NCBI GenBank assembly: GCA_020027655.1 | Contig: JAHKKJ010000064.1 | Location: forward strand, 1 to 10,607 | Source: Deltaproteobacteria bacterium | GTDB lineage: Bacteria; Desulfobacterota; Binatia; UBA9968 | Reading direction: 5' to 3' | DNA: 10,607 nucleotides | Shown here: piece after piece, positions 1-7,813 of the stretch | Position numbering within the stretch: the stretch's first letter is position 1 | How the letters are laid out: every line of letters begins with the position of its first letter | The notes under the pieces: model-generated | What the model saw: the letters and a program-made list of their open reading frames with translations, nothing else | The model's database searches: none | Told to the model about the DNA's origin: nothing | Translations under genes and position numbers: made by a program

Positions 1-904
1 AACTGGTGGGTATAGACCTGACGCTAACCAAGGTCATCTGGCTGAATCCCCGAAAGTCCAATCCTGCCAGGTAGGCTCTCCCGTAACGAAGCGCTGTCAG
101 GAAGGTCCGAGATCGGACATAGGCAGGATCCGATAGGCGCCACTGGATAAATCGTTCCGCTAAGTCGGACGCGGCTTCGAGCGGGTCAAGCTTTCTTTCC
201 CGTCTGCTCTGCGCCAGACGAAAGGCGAGTTCTTGAACAGCCGTGGTTCGCGCCCGGGCCCGAAAACTTTCTTGAGTCAAGTGGAGGCGATAATCCAGCA
301 ACGCCTTGTTCAAATTGACAACCAGACCTTTTTCTGTGAGGCGAAGAATGAGATCGACATCTTCGGCTCCGTCCATACTAGGCCGGTACGGAGTAGCGAT
401 AAGCGCGTCTCTGCGGATTACCATCGACGAGTGAACAAAGCATGTTCGGGACTGAATCTGCTGCTTGATTTGTGACCACTCGGTGGGTAGATACGAGTGT
501 CCTAAAATCTTGTTGCTTGAATTAATGAGTCGAACCTGAGTGCCGCAACCGATGACACGACCCGAGTGAGCCGACAGAAAGTCGAGTTGATTGCTGAGTC
601 GATCGGGATGGGCGATATCATCAGCGTCCATCCGCGCAATCCAGTACGCATCACTTGCCTCTATCGCCGTATTCAACGCCGCAGAAATGCCGTAGCCTGA
701 ACTCTTAATCAGCCGAAACCGCTCGGAAAAAAGACGCGTACCCAGCGTATGGATGACTTCGGGAGCTTCAACCGCGTCGTCTATGACCGTTATGCAACGC
801 GGTTGCAGGGTCTGCGCGGCGATGCTTTCTAACGCATGCCGTAACCATGGCACCGTCGCCCTAGCGGGTATGATGATTTCAACTGAGTTTCGGAGATCTG
901 ACAT
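1..904 (-). CDS. Glycosyltransferase family 2 (C-terminus cut by the window edge)
   Basis: A cytoplasmic sugar transferase, probably adding one residue to the polysaccharide exported by the neighbouring Wzm/Wzt. I read 301 codons from the ATG at 904 without a stop before base 1, so the 3' end is missing. A GT-A fold is indicated by the N-terminal strand EIIIPA (residues 9-14), the DxD-type metal/nucleotide motif MDADD (92-96) followed by HPDRL, the acceptor-side motif FVHSSMVIRR (156-165), and the ED pair at 181-182 that usually holds the catalytic base. Two positions are unusual: the usual Asn after the IP-x-Y/F motif is replaced (PARATVPWL), and the family's DDGS loop reads DDAVEA (42-47). 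The start lies 20 bases after the stop of the GT2-GT4 gene, with no strong ribosome-binding site, so translational coupling is likely. Donor and acceptor sugars cannot be told. Confidence 0.9.
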   Translation of the reverse strand, partial: MSDLRNSVEIIIPARATVPWLRHALESIAAQTLQPRCITVIDDAVEAPEVIHTLGTRLFSERFRLIKSSGYGISAALNTAIEASDAYWIARMDADDIAHPDRLSNQLDFLSAHSGRVIGCGTQVRLINSSNKILGHSYLPTEWSQIKQQIQSRTCFVHSSMVIRRDALIATPYRPSMDGAEDVDLILRLTEKGLVVNLNKALLDYRLHLTQESFRARARTTAVQELAFRLAQSRRERKLDPLEAASDLAERFIQWRLSDPAYVRSRTFLTALRYGRAYLAGLDFRGFSQMTLVSVRSIPTS

Positions 905-924
905 ATGAGATTCGAATCGGCGCC

Positions 925-3627
925 CTATACGCTCGTCATGTGGAGGGGGTCAATATGCGGCGGCTTGAGATGAGGGATCTCGTTGGCTTGTTTTCGGCTT
1001 AATGCTGCGAAACGTTCAAAAATCCCGGCGTACTCCTTGGCTGCTTTTTCTGCGCTGAAGTGCATTGCAATTCTTCGTCCCCCGGCTTTTGCCATCTGTT
1101 CCATACGACTCGGGTCTGAGAGAAGATCAACACAAGCTTGTGCATACCGTGTCTCCTCACCTAAACCGTTGTCGATGAGGATACCCGTTTCAGGGGTAAT
1201 TAATTCGTCTTGGCCGCCAACGTCGGCGAATATTTGCGGTACTCCCAGCGCCATGGCTTCGTAAGAAACCAGCGCTACGCCTTCGTACGCCGAAGGCATC
1301 ATGAGTATTGTCGCATCTGCGAGTAGCTCCGCTGCGTTTGGATGAGCGCCGAGGAGATGAAGGCGATCAGTTAACCCGTGCTTCATAATTGTTGTTTTCA
1401 CGGAACCCATCAGATGCCCGTCTCCGACCATGGCGAAATGGGCTCTACAACTCGGGTCGAGTTCAAAAACCTTGGCCACGGAACGCACGTAGACCTCGGG
1501 CCGCTTTTGATTTGCAAACCTTCCGACGAAAAGCACCACCGGCGTCTCAGCACTTACATTGCACATATTATGCAAGAGGCCGCGGCGATTTCGCGATATC
1601 TCCTCAATTCGGGCTCTATTCGTCCCGATATAGATGACGCGCACGGAATCCTGTGACAACCCATACTTTTGGTACATTAACTGCGCTAATTTGACGTGGC
1701 TGACTGTCCTAAGATCTATGAATTCTCTTCCTACTTTGGCGCTAATCGTGGGATAGCCGCCGCCAGGATCGGGCGCTTCAATTCGGTCGATGATAGGGAG
1801 CCACGGGGCGAAGCGCTTAATCACTTTCGCCGCGCGGTAAGCGGCTTCCGAGTTCATGATGTATATACAATCGACATGGTGATTGAAGATGATATGCAAC
1901 ATCCCTTTGACCATATCGGCAGGTTTCAGAAAGTCTGCCAAGTGGTAGACCGATGCAGCGGTCTTTCGGGCTACTGCATCCCACGAATGAGAAGAGGAAA
2001 GCGTGGTTACAATAGTAATCCGAAAGCGGGAAGCATCCAGGAGTCTACAGAGATCAAAGATGATCTGCTCGACTCCTCCTTCAATGAGCCATGCGGTTGC
2101 AATTAAAATATGGATTCTGTCGTCTGTGGGACTAGCAAAAAGGGGCGCGATTTTCTCAGAAGGAAACCCGTGATTTCCTATTGAATTGCCATCTTCTATC
2201 GGCGGGTTTGCGAGAAACAGACCATAAAACAGGGATGAGACAACATGTTCAGCTTTGGCCCCAAGCGCGGTTTTGATCTTCCTTCGAACCGTGAACGCCT
2301 CGTCGGAGCACAGCATTCTGTAATAGATACGATCATAAAGCTGTATGCATTCGCGCTGAAAGTTCTCGCCGAGAACCCGACTGCCGACGGATCTGAGATC
2401 TTTGCGAATCGATTCCGGGCCGCGGAATCCGGTCATGATCGAGTTTGGCGAGAAGCGTACTAAACTCTGTTTCCAACACTGTTCGGAGGATGGGTGCTGA
2501 TCGACAAACTCGACCATGAGATCGCAATCGCTCGCAACTTTCTCTGGAGCGGTTGTTACTTTTGTCGTGTCCTCCCTTGTCACAAGAGCCAGAGGATGGC
2601 GATGGCCTTTAAGACCAGGAGCCTCAGCCGAATTGGCAAAAAGAGAAGCACAGCCTTCTCTTACTGCGATAAGGCAGTGACGCGGGTGCCCATAGCACTC
2701 CAGTGCCATTAGGGTACATTCTAAAGCTTCCGGGGGAAGCCTGCGCAGCGCGCCAAGGCTTGAGTAGAACAGGCGGTAACGGCTCTCTGAGGCAGTTGCG
2801 GCTCTTTCTTCGAGCGACCAATCACGAAAAGTTTGGCCCGCCAACCAATCTTCCAAATCAACTGTCTCATCACCATCGCTAGCGACCGACAAACCCGCCG
2901 CGTAAGTGCGTTTAGCGTTTAGAACACTGTCATAGGTGTACAAATCACAATGCTTAGCTTGAATATACCGAACAACATCCACATGGCGTTTTCGCGATGT
3001 ACTGAGCAAGGAGTTCTTTCGGATTCGGTAGCGGTAAAGAGCGGCCGGGCAAAAGAGAATTCTTTTACCCGTTTTTGCCAAACGAATATTGAGCTCCCAG
3101 TCTTCATAGCCGGAACGCATCGACTCATCATACCAGAGATGATACTTCTTGACGGCTTCATTCCGAAGCATGATGCCCGCGCCCCATTGATTTTGAATGC
3201 GAATGACATAAGGATTGCAGGCTTCACCCCAGACGGTGCCGTGTTTCGGTCCGCCAAACAGTTGAATACCGGATACGGCCGCGACCGCGCCCTCTTGCTC
3301 CTCCAGAAGCCAGGAAAGTTTCTCCAAGCACTGTGGTAGGATTAGATCGTCGGCGTCCAAAAAATAAACGTAGTCACCAACAGCGTTACGGGCGCCAGTG
3401 TTGCGCGCCCCCGCAAGCCCACGGTTTTCTTGGTGGATGACCCGGATGCCGGGATGATTGAGGCTTTGAAGGACTTGGAGTGTTCTCCGCTGGGTGGAAC
3501 CGTCGTTGATAATAAGCACTTCGGTCGGTGGAAGTGTCTGGTTGAGGAGGCTTCCTAAGGCGTCCTTAAGAAACACGCCGTCGTTGAAGCAAGGAATGAC
3601 TACGCTGATCTTAGGAGAGTGAAGCAC
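925..3627 (-). CDS. Bifunctional GT2-GT4 glycosyltransferase fusion
   Basis: A 900-residue protein with two glycosyltransferase domains, probably building the polysaccharide repeat on the cytoplasmic face of the inner membrane. Residues 7-235 are a GT2 (GT-A) domain: strand ISVVIPCFND, loop IINDGST (49-55), metal motif LDADD (90-94), and the ED pair at 175-176 in GYEDWEL. Residues about 503-870 are a GT4 (GT-B) domain: the GGVEQ loop (517-521), the strand VVLFVGRFANQKRPE (697-711), and the EX7E motif with Glu782 and Glu790 followed by GVP and GGQDEL. The 240-500 linker matches no domain I recognise. The start is GTG at 3627, chosen because an AGAGG ribosome-binding site lies 7 bases upstream and the GT2 strand begins at residue 7. 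A 118-base gap separates it from the methyltransferase gene and 20 bases from the next GT. Proteins of this kind often make two consecutive linkages. The specificity is unknown. Confidence 0.93.
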   Translation of the reverse strand: MLHSPKISVVIPCFNDGVFLKDALGSLLNQTLPPTEVLIINDGSTQRRTLQVLQSLNHPGIRVIHQENRGLAGARNTGARNAVGDYVYFLDADDLILPQCLEKLSWLLEEQEGAVAAVSGIQLFGGPKHGTVWGEACNPYVIRIQNQWGAGIMLRNEAVKKYHLWYDESMRSGYEDWELNIRLAKTGKRILFCPAALYRYRIRKNSLLSTSRKRHVDVVRYIQAKHCDLYTYDSVLNAKRTYAAGLSVASDGDETVDLEDWLAGQTFRDWSLEERAATASESRYRLFYSSLGALRRLPPEALECTLMALECYGHPRHCLIAVREGCASLFANSAEAPGLKGHRHPLALVTREDTTKVTTAPEKVASDCDLMVEFVDQHPSSEQCWKQSLVRFSPNSIMTGFRGPESIRKDLRSVGSRVLGENFQRECIQLYDRIYYRMLCSDEAFTVRRKIKTALGAKAEHVVSSLFYGLFLANPPIEDGNSIGNHGFPSEKIAPLFASPTDDRIHILIATAWLIEGGVEQIIFDLCRLLDASRFRITIVTTLSSSHSWDAVARKTAASVYHLADFLKPADMVKGMLHIIFNHHVDCIYIMNSEAAYRAAKVIKRFAPWLPIIDRIEAPDPGGGYPTISAKVGREFIDLRTVSHVKLAQLMYQKYGLSQDSVRVIYIGTNRARIEEISRNRRGLLHNMCNVSAETPVVLFVGRFANQKRPEVYVRSVAKVFELDPSCRAHFAMVGDGHLMGSVKTTIMKHGLTDRLHLLGAHPNAAELLADATILMMPSAYEGVALVSYEAMALGVPQIFADVGGQDELITPETGILIDNGLGEETRYAQACVDLLSDPSRMEQMAKAGGRRIAMHFSAEKAAKEYAGIFERFAALSRKQANEIPHLKPPHIDPLHMTSV

Positions 3628-3745
3628 CGGTCTTCCTCTTTTATAACGTATACCGGACTCGGGCTTTTTCCGTCGGCGAGATGCACATCATATGGGGTCG
3701 AGAACTACGCCGCCGGAAGTCAGGCGAAGCTTTTCGCATGCTTCC
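3628..3745 (-). other. Intergenic gap inside the polysaccharide operon
   Basis: A 118-base non-coding gap, the longest on the minus-strand side. It holds the ribosome-binding site of the GT2-GT4 gene (AGAGG at 3639-3635) and a small 5-bp hairpin (GCGAA / TTCGC, 3724-3737) without a T-run. An AT-rich stretch just before the ribosome-binding site contains TTATAA on the minus strand, but no convincing -35 partner, so I do not call a separate promoter. Confidence 0.5.
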
Positions 3746-5554
3746 TCATGGCAAACCTGGATTGAACAGTTTGCGCCATATCGAAATCACCCTCCCAATG
3801 ACTATATGGTTCCTGATTCTGTTGAATTGGTCCTGTGATCTCTGTAGCCGTATTGCAAGATCGTGTAACTTGGTCTCCAGATCGATAATTCGCTGCCCAG
3901 GATGCCGGATGTCTTTCAGTGGAGAATCTAAGAGTATGGATATTTTGTCGGCGTCTTCCTGAGAAGCGAAAAGCGTTTGGAAGCTATTCTCACGATCTAT
4001 CATGTAGGAGATTAAGGTATTTGAATCAACATGAGGAAAAAGCTCTTGCAACACCCACTGTAGATGTTCACGAATAGTTTTCGCACTAGGCCTTAATGGG
4101 GTTACCCAAGGAGCATTATCAACGTACCACCACAGCAAGCCGCGGGCACATAAGTCTTCCATCCGAATCGAGTCGTCATTTGCAAACTCTTGATCGAAAG
4201 CTTGAATTCTCCCATCGCCCATTCGTACCAGATTTCTGGGAATACAGTCCCAGGCTTCGGATTTGAGATGGATTCCATTTCCACCAAGTTGTTGAGATTC
4301 AATATAAACCATCCAGTCCTTAATCCTCTGCAAAAAAAGCATTTCGTTCGACGACATCGCAGCACGTAACAAGTCGAGTTCGACCAGAGAACCTTGAAGA
4401 AAGGCTTGGGTGTCGAGCAGATTAAGTCGAAATGTCGATCCAAGTAAAACCCGCTCGCGGGACGACAGGTGGGGATAAAGCTTTCTGATCCGTAACTCGC
4501 CATCCGCTCGTTCGAGAGTCGTCAGCGAATAAAGGCTCTGGCTTTCTGTAGGGCGCTCTGACCAGACAAGCCAAGAAAAGTCCGGAAGATCTGCCTCTTG
4601 TCTAGCGGCCAACGCAAGAAAGGAATTGCTTAATTCTCCCAATAAGCCTGCCTTGCCAACTTCGGATAGAATTAAGGCCTGGTTGCCATCAACATGCCTT
4701 TCTGGCCTAAGATAGTCCTCAAACCGATAGCGCGAGGCCCAGTAAGAGATCATTTCGCTGCGAAGCGACACAGCTTCGTCTGTCAATATAACTCTCGCGA
4801 GTTTGTAATCAGGATATGGGTACAAAAAGCGGACAGCCGCCATACCTGCTTCTCGAGCGAGGCTATAGAGCTTTGCCTTTGAAAAGGTTTCTACAGAGTG
4901 AAAGGTGGGATAACCCTGGAGGCCTTCCAATTCCATTCCGCAATGATCCTCACCGATTCCGAGAAAATATTTGATGCCCAATTGATTCTCAATCGCAATG
5001 ACTATGATTCCGTCTTCCTTGAGCGAATCCGAGGCAATCTGTAGACATTGCTGAAAAGGATTCGCAGCGTTTATGTAGCCTTTGCTCCATTCCAAGACAC
5101 CTACTAGGAAGACAACGTCGTAATCCGGTCGTGGGGTCATGCTGTTGATATCTGCCACGAAGACACGCACGTTTGGCAGGTCACGACACCGAGATGCGCA
5201 AATGCTCGCCCTGGTTTCAGATCCTTCGATTCCGTCTACGTTTGCGAACTTTTCTCCCAAAGCGCGTGTCACAGCACCACATCCTGCGCCTAGTTCCAAG
5301 ACGCGAGCGTTCGATGTGATGGGGAGGCAGCGAATGATTGCTCCTCGATGCATTGATAGGTGATACCGCTGAGCCCACGAATTGATGTTCTTATGCAGAT
5401 CCCAAGAGATTGCTGAGAGATCAGAAGTTGAATTGATCAACTCAATGAGAGTCTTCTCCTCTATCTGACCATCCGAATACTGGAATTCCCGCGTTCCATC
5501 GGAGATATAAAATCGATCTGCAGCCTGATGAAAAGAAAGACCAAATATATTCAT
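3746..5554 (-). CDS. WbdD-like methyltransferase / kinase-like chain-terminator candidate
   Basis: A 602-residue protein with three parts. Residues about 80-210 are a class I SAM-dependent methyltransferase: glycine-rich motif I VLELGAGCG (85-93), acidic position in GIEGSE (108-113), ADIN (134-137) and GVLEW (152-156). Residues about 340-480 resemble a kinase/phosphotransferase active site: Lys358 in a beta-strand-like IRKLYPHL, a catalytic-loop pattern Asp436-x4-Asn441 (WDCIPRN), and a metal-binding Asp454 in FDQE. Residues about 553-585 form a likely coiled coil, followed by a basic, amphipathic tail (586-602). In E. coli O8/O9a, WbdD combines methyltransferase, kinase and coiled coil to cap the O-antigen chain and set its length. 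The same order beside Wzm/Wzt supports that role here, by inference. I chose the ATG at 5554, 2 bases after the wzt stop. The frame stays open to 5626, but that Arg/Ser-rich extension lies wholly within wzt. It could instead methylate a sugar without capping. Confidence 0.8.
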   Translation of the reverse strand: MNIFGLSFHQAADRFYISDGTREFQYSDGQIEEKTLIELINSTSDLSAISWDLHKNINSWAQRYHLSMHRGAIIRCLPITSNARVLELGAGCGAVTRALGEKFANVDGIEGSETRASICASRCRDLPNVRVFVADINSMTPRPDYDVVFLVGVLEWSKGYINAANPFQQCLQIASDSLKEDGIIVIAIENQLGIKYFLGIGEDHCGMELEGLQGYPTFHSVETFSKAKLYSLAREAGMAAVRFLYPYPDYKLARVILTDEAVSLRSEMISYWASRYRFEDYLRPERHVDGNQALILSEVGKAGLLGELSNSFLALAARQEADLPDFSWLVWSERPTESQSLYSLTTLERADGELRIRKLYPHLSSRERVLLGSTFRLNLLDTQAFLQGSLVELDLLRAAMSSNEMLFLQRIKDWMVYIESQQLGGNGIHLKSEAWDCIPRNLVRMGDGRIQAFDQEFANDDSIRMEDLCARGLLWWYVDNAPWVTPLRPSAKTIREHLQWVLQELFPHVDSNTLISYMIDRENSFQTLFASQEDADKISILLDSPLKDIRHPGQRIIDLETKLHDLAIRLQRSQDQFNRIRNHIVIGRVISIWRKLFNPGLP

Positions 5555-5556
5555 CG

Positions 5557-6828
5557 TTAGCGCGGTAGGGTATGATCGGGACCGGGACGAATCCCGGGTC
5601 CGTTGCCATGAGCCGATTCGCTCCAACTGTGGGGCAAGAAGAACCTCCCGGTAAAAGAGTCATTCTCATTTCTTATTTCGATATGGCGAAAGCCCCAGCG
5701 CCAGTCGTACGCATGTTTGAAGCGCTCATTCCAAATTCCTACGTTCAGCAAGTAGAGCCCCGTATTCAAAAGCAACTGGGGAATGGTCAGGGTAACTCGT
5801 CCAAAGTTGTTATGAGAACGAAGCACAAAGCCCGTCCAGGGAGAATGACACGATACATAGTTTTTTTCGTCTCCCAGGGACATAGCGAAAGAAAACGTTA
5901 GTTCTTTAATCTCTGGATCTTTCTCGTAATCAAAATGAACGATGAGTGACTCGCCAGTGCGGAAGCAAGACCTTACATTTCCCTCTACATCGCAGATTTC
6001 AACGTTCCGCAGTCGTGCACCCTCAATGAGCTCTGGTTTTGCGGTTTCAGAACGGAGCGTTTCTTCACGATCGTTGGCAAGCAGATACGCCCCGACAGCA
6101 TTCGATGCGTCACCATCCTGAACTATGCGGCCTCTTTCAATCCAGATTACCTTGTCGCATACTCGTACGATTTCATTCATGTTATGGCTAACAAAGATAA
6201 CCGCTGTTCCTCCCGCTAGGCTCCGCCCAATCTGACGCGTACATTTAGCTCGAAAACTATTGTCACCCACGGCAAGAACCTCGTCGATCAATAATATATC
6301 TGGTCTTAGGTGCGCAGCTATGGCGAATCCCAGCCTTAAATGCATCCCGCTAGAATAGAACTTGACTGGCATGTCGATGAACTCGTCCAATTCGGCGAAG
6401 GCCACTATTTCATCAAACTTGCGGTCGAGCTCTTTTTTGCTGAGACCGAGAATCGCTCCGTTCACGTAAATGTTTTCCCGTCCTGTGAGCATTGGGTGAA
6501 AACCGGCCCCTAGTTCAATGAGAGCGCCGACTTTTCCACGAATTGTAATCCTTCCTTTGTCTGGCGGAATCACCCCATTTAACAGCTTTAACAGCGTGCT
6601 TTTACCTGCACCGTTGGATCCGATCATACCAAGACATTCGCCGCGTTTAACTTCAAAGGAGACGTTGTCGATCGCCCAGAATTCGCTTTTGCGCAACCGA
6701 TCCGTCACGAGTGGGACGCGGAAGATGCCACACGCAACGTCCTGCGCCGCAAAGAACATGGAACGCTTCAAGGAGCGGCAGAATTTTTTACTGACACCCT
6801 CAACGTTCACCAAGATGTCGGTTGACAC
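5557..6828 (-). CDS. wzt: ABC exporter ATPase with C-terminal carbohydrate-binding extension (Wzt-like)
   Basis: The nucleotide-binding subunit of a polysaccharide ABC exporter, 423 residues, driving transport of undecaprenyl-linked glycan across the inner membrane with the Wzm-like permease. Visible motifs are Walker A GSNGAGKST (70-78), the Wzt-type degenerate signature YSSGM (158-162), Walker B LLIDE (179-183), the D-loop AVGD (186-189) and the H-switch SHN (214-216). The first 250 residues match short teichoic-acid/O-antigen ATPases. The further 170 residues, rich in beta-strand patterns (about 265-398), fit the Wzt C-terminal sandwich domain that binds the chain terminus in E. coli O8/O9a. 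The final 20 or so residues are Gly/Pro-rich. The start is GTG at 6828, supported by the family-typical N-terminus VEGVSKKFCRSLKRS (9-23) and a weak AAGAG upstream. It begins 16 bases after the permease stop and ends 2 bases before the methyltransferase start. Confidence 0.95.
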   Translation of the reverse strand: MSTDILVNVEGVSKKFCRSLKRSMFFAAQDVACGIFRVPLVTDRLRKSEFWAIDNVSFEVKRGECLGMIGSNGAGKSTLLKLLNGVIPPDKGRITIRGKVGALIELGAGFHPMLTGRENIYVNGAILGLSKKELDRKFDEIVAFAELDEFIDMPVKFYSSGMHLRLGFAIAAHLRPDILLIDEVLAVGDNSFRAKCTRQIGRSLAGGTAVIFVSHNMNEIVRVCDKVIWIERGRIVQDGDASNAVGAYLLANDREETLRSETAKPELIEGARLRNVEICDVEGNVRSCFRTGESLIVHFDYEKDPEIKELTFSFAMSLGDEKNYVSCHSPWTGFVLRSHNNFGRVTLTIPQLLLNTGLYLLNVGIWNERFKHAYDWRWGFRHIEIRNENDSFTGRFFLPHSWSESAHGNGPGIRPGPDHTLPR

Positions 6829-6844
6829 TGTTGTTACTCTTTGC

Positions 6845-7741
6845 TCAGGCGAATTGGGATACGCGCGGCAGGGCTAAATTAAAAAAGCGCCAACCTCCTA
6901 GAAAGACCAGCAGGGAAAATATCCAGGAAGAAATAAATGCGGCCGACATGGTCAATCCACCGTAAGCAACAAGGTCCTGACTGGCTATCAGCAGCGGGCT
7001 CACCGGATTGACGATGTTGATCAGAACGAATGGCCATTCGAAAGGCGGGGGGTAGAGAACGGGTGTGATGAACATGCCGAGGGTGAGGGCAATGCCTAGG
7101 GCGTTGCCAACATCACGCAAAACCAGGTTGGCAACGGACATCACGAATCCTACTCCAAGGGCCAGTAAAATAAGAGGAGCTAAGGTGAACGGCATGAAGA
7201 TAGTCTGCCATTTGAACGGTACGCCATACGAAGTGAAAATCACCGCTAGTGGCACTAGGCGAACGACAAAGTCAAAGATAGGAGAGCCAGCACTTGCAAA
7301 GACAAGGGCAACTTTCGGAAAGTTGACTTTGGTGACCAAAGAGCCGGCCGCGGCCAAACTACCGGTTGAGCTGGCGAGACAGCCTGTAAAGAGCTGCCAA
7401 AGGCTTATTCCCCAAAGCGCGTAGGCAACGTAGGGTATCGGGGTTTCACTGATGGGAATTGTGCCCGACGTCTTTAGAAGAACAAAGACGGCAACTGTGG
7501 CTATCGAAGGAATAATTGCCCACAAATAGCTCAGCACGGACTGGCGATATCGCGCCGATATGTCTCGCAGGATGAGGCGCCAGATAAGTTCTCGGCTGTC
7601 TAAGAATTCTCTAAGGATAATTCCCCAAACGTGCCAGCTCTGACGACATATGCTGTCCGAGGTGTAAATTACCTCGACCGATGCCCGCGGGGATGAGGAC
7701 GGAAAGGCTTCAATATCATGAACGGAATGGAGTGATTCCAT
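6845..7741 (-). CDS. wzm: ABC-2 type polysaccharide export permease (Wzm-like)
   Basis: The membrane subunit of the exporter, 298 residues from the ATG at 7741. The cytoplasmic N-terminus carries the family pattern WRLILRDISARYRQS (54-68), the amphipathic gate/coupling segment before the first membrane helix. I see six hydrophobic segments at about 70-89, 104-125, 145-169, 181-208, 214-231 and 271-291, as expected of ABC-2 permeases of O-antigen, capsule and teichoic acid exporters. The conserved NLVLRDVGN (205-213) and a TPVLYP loop are also present. An in-frame TTG five codons upstream (7756) is possible, but no ribosome-binding site favours it, and the ATG lies nearer to where other members start. 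It is the first gene of the minus-strand operon, and its partner ATPase follows after 16 bases. No JUMPstart-type element was seen upstream. Confidence 0.93.
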   Translation of the reverse strand: MESLHSVHDIEAFPSSSPRASVEVIYTSDSICRQSWHVWGIILREFLDSRELIWRLILRDISARYRQSVLSYLWAIIPSIATVAVFVLLKTSGTIPISETPIPYVAYALWGISLWQLFTGCLASSTGSLAAAGSLVTKVNFPKVALVFASAGSPIFDFVVRLVPLAVIFTSYGVPFKWQTIFMPFTLAPLILLALGVGFVMSVANLVLRDVGNALGIALTLGMFITPVLYPPPFEWPFVLINIVNPVSPLLIASQDLVAYGGLTMSAAFISSWIFSLLVFLGGWRFFNLALPRVSQFA

Positions 7742-7813
7742 ACGTGCCGCAAACAAGTTTAATTATATCACAAAAGAATTATAATAAGCGGAAATGTTCT
7801 GGAGTTGCTAACT
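7742..7813. promoter_or_regulatory. Divergent promoter region between wzm and pilD
   Basis: This 72-base AT-rich gap separates two divergent operons, so both must start in or near it. The palindrome ATTATAAT at 7778-7785 gives a TATAAT -10 box on both strands, and a second minus-strand TATAAT lies at 7767-7762. The plus-strand box would start transcription near 7792, about 22 bases before the pilD ATG. No good -35 hexamer is visible at 16-18 bases for either direction, so the exact promoters are uncertain and may need an activator. Confidence 0.45.
7801..7804 (+). promoter_or_regulatory. Ribosome-binding site of pilD
   Basis: GGAG lies 9 bases before the ATG at 7814. It supports that ATG over the in-frame TTG at 7805, which overlaps the expected spacer. 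Confidence 0.65.

Noticed and set aside
233..475. 80-codon plus-strand reading frame
   Set aside because: It lies antisense to the clear GT2 coding frame, which has intact family motifs across the same bases.
1696..2106. 136-codon plus-strand reading frame
   Set aside because: Antisense shadow of the GT4 domain; the translation has no recognisable motif.
2773..2780. GGCGGTAA resembling the ops element of O-antigen operons
   Set aside because: It lies inside the GT2-GT4 coding region, on the opposite strand to the operon, and not upstream of the first gene; one base also differs from GGCGGTAG.
3724..3737. Hairpin GCGAA/TTCGC as a terminator after the methyltransferase gene
   Set aside because: The stem is only 5 bp and lacks a T-run in either direction; the operon appears to continue.
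5555..5626. 24-codon N-terminal extension of the methyltransferase overlapping wzt
   Set aside because: The extension is Arg/Ser-rich, lies entirely in another frame of wzt, and a compact start exists 2 bases after the wzt stop.
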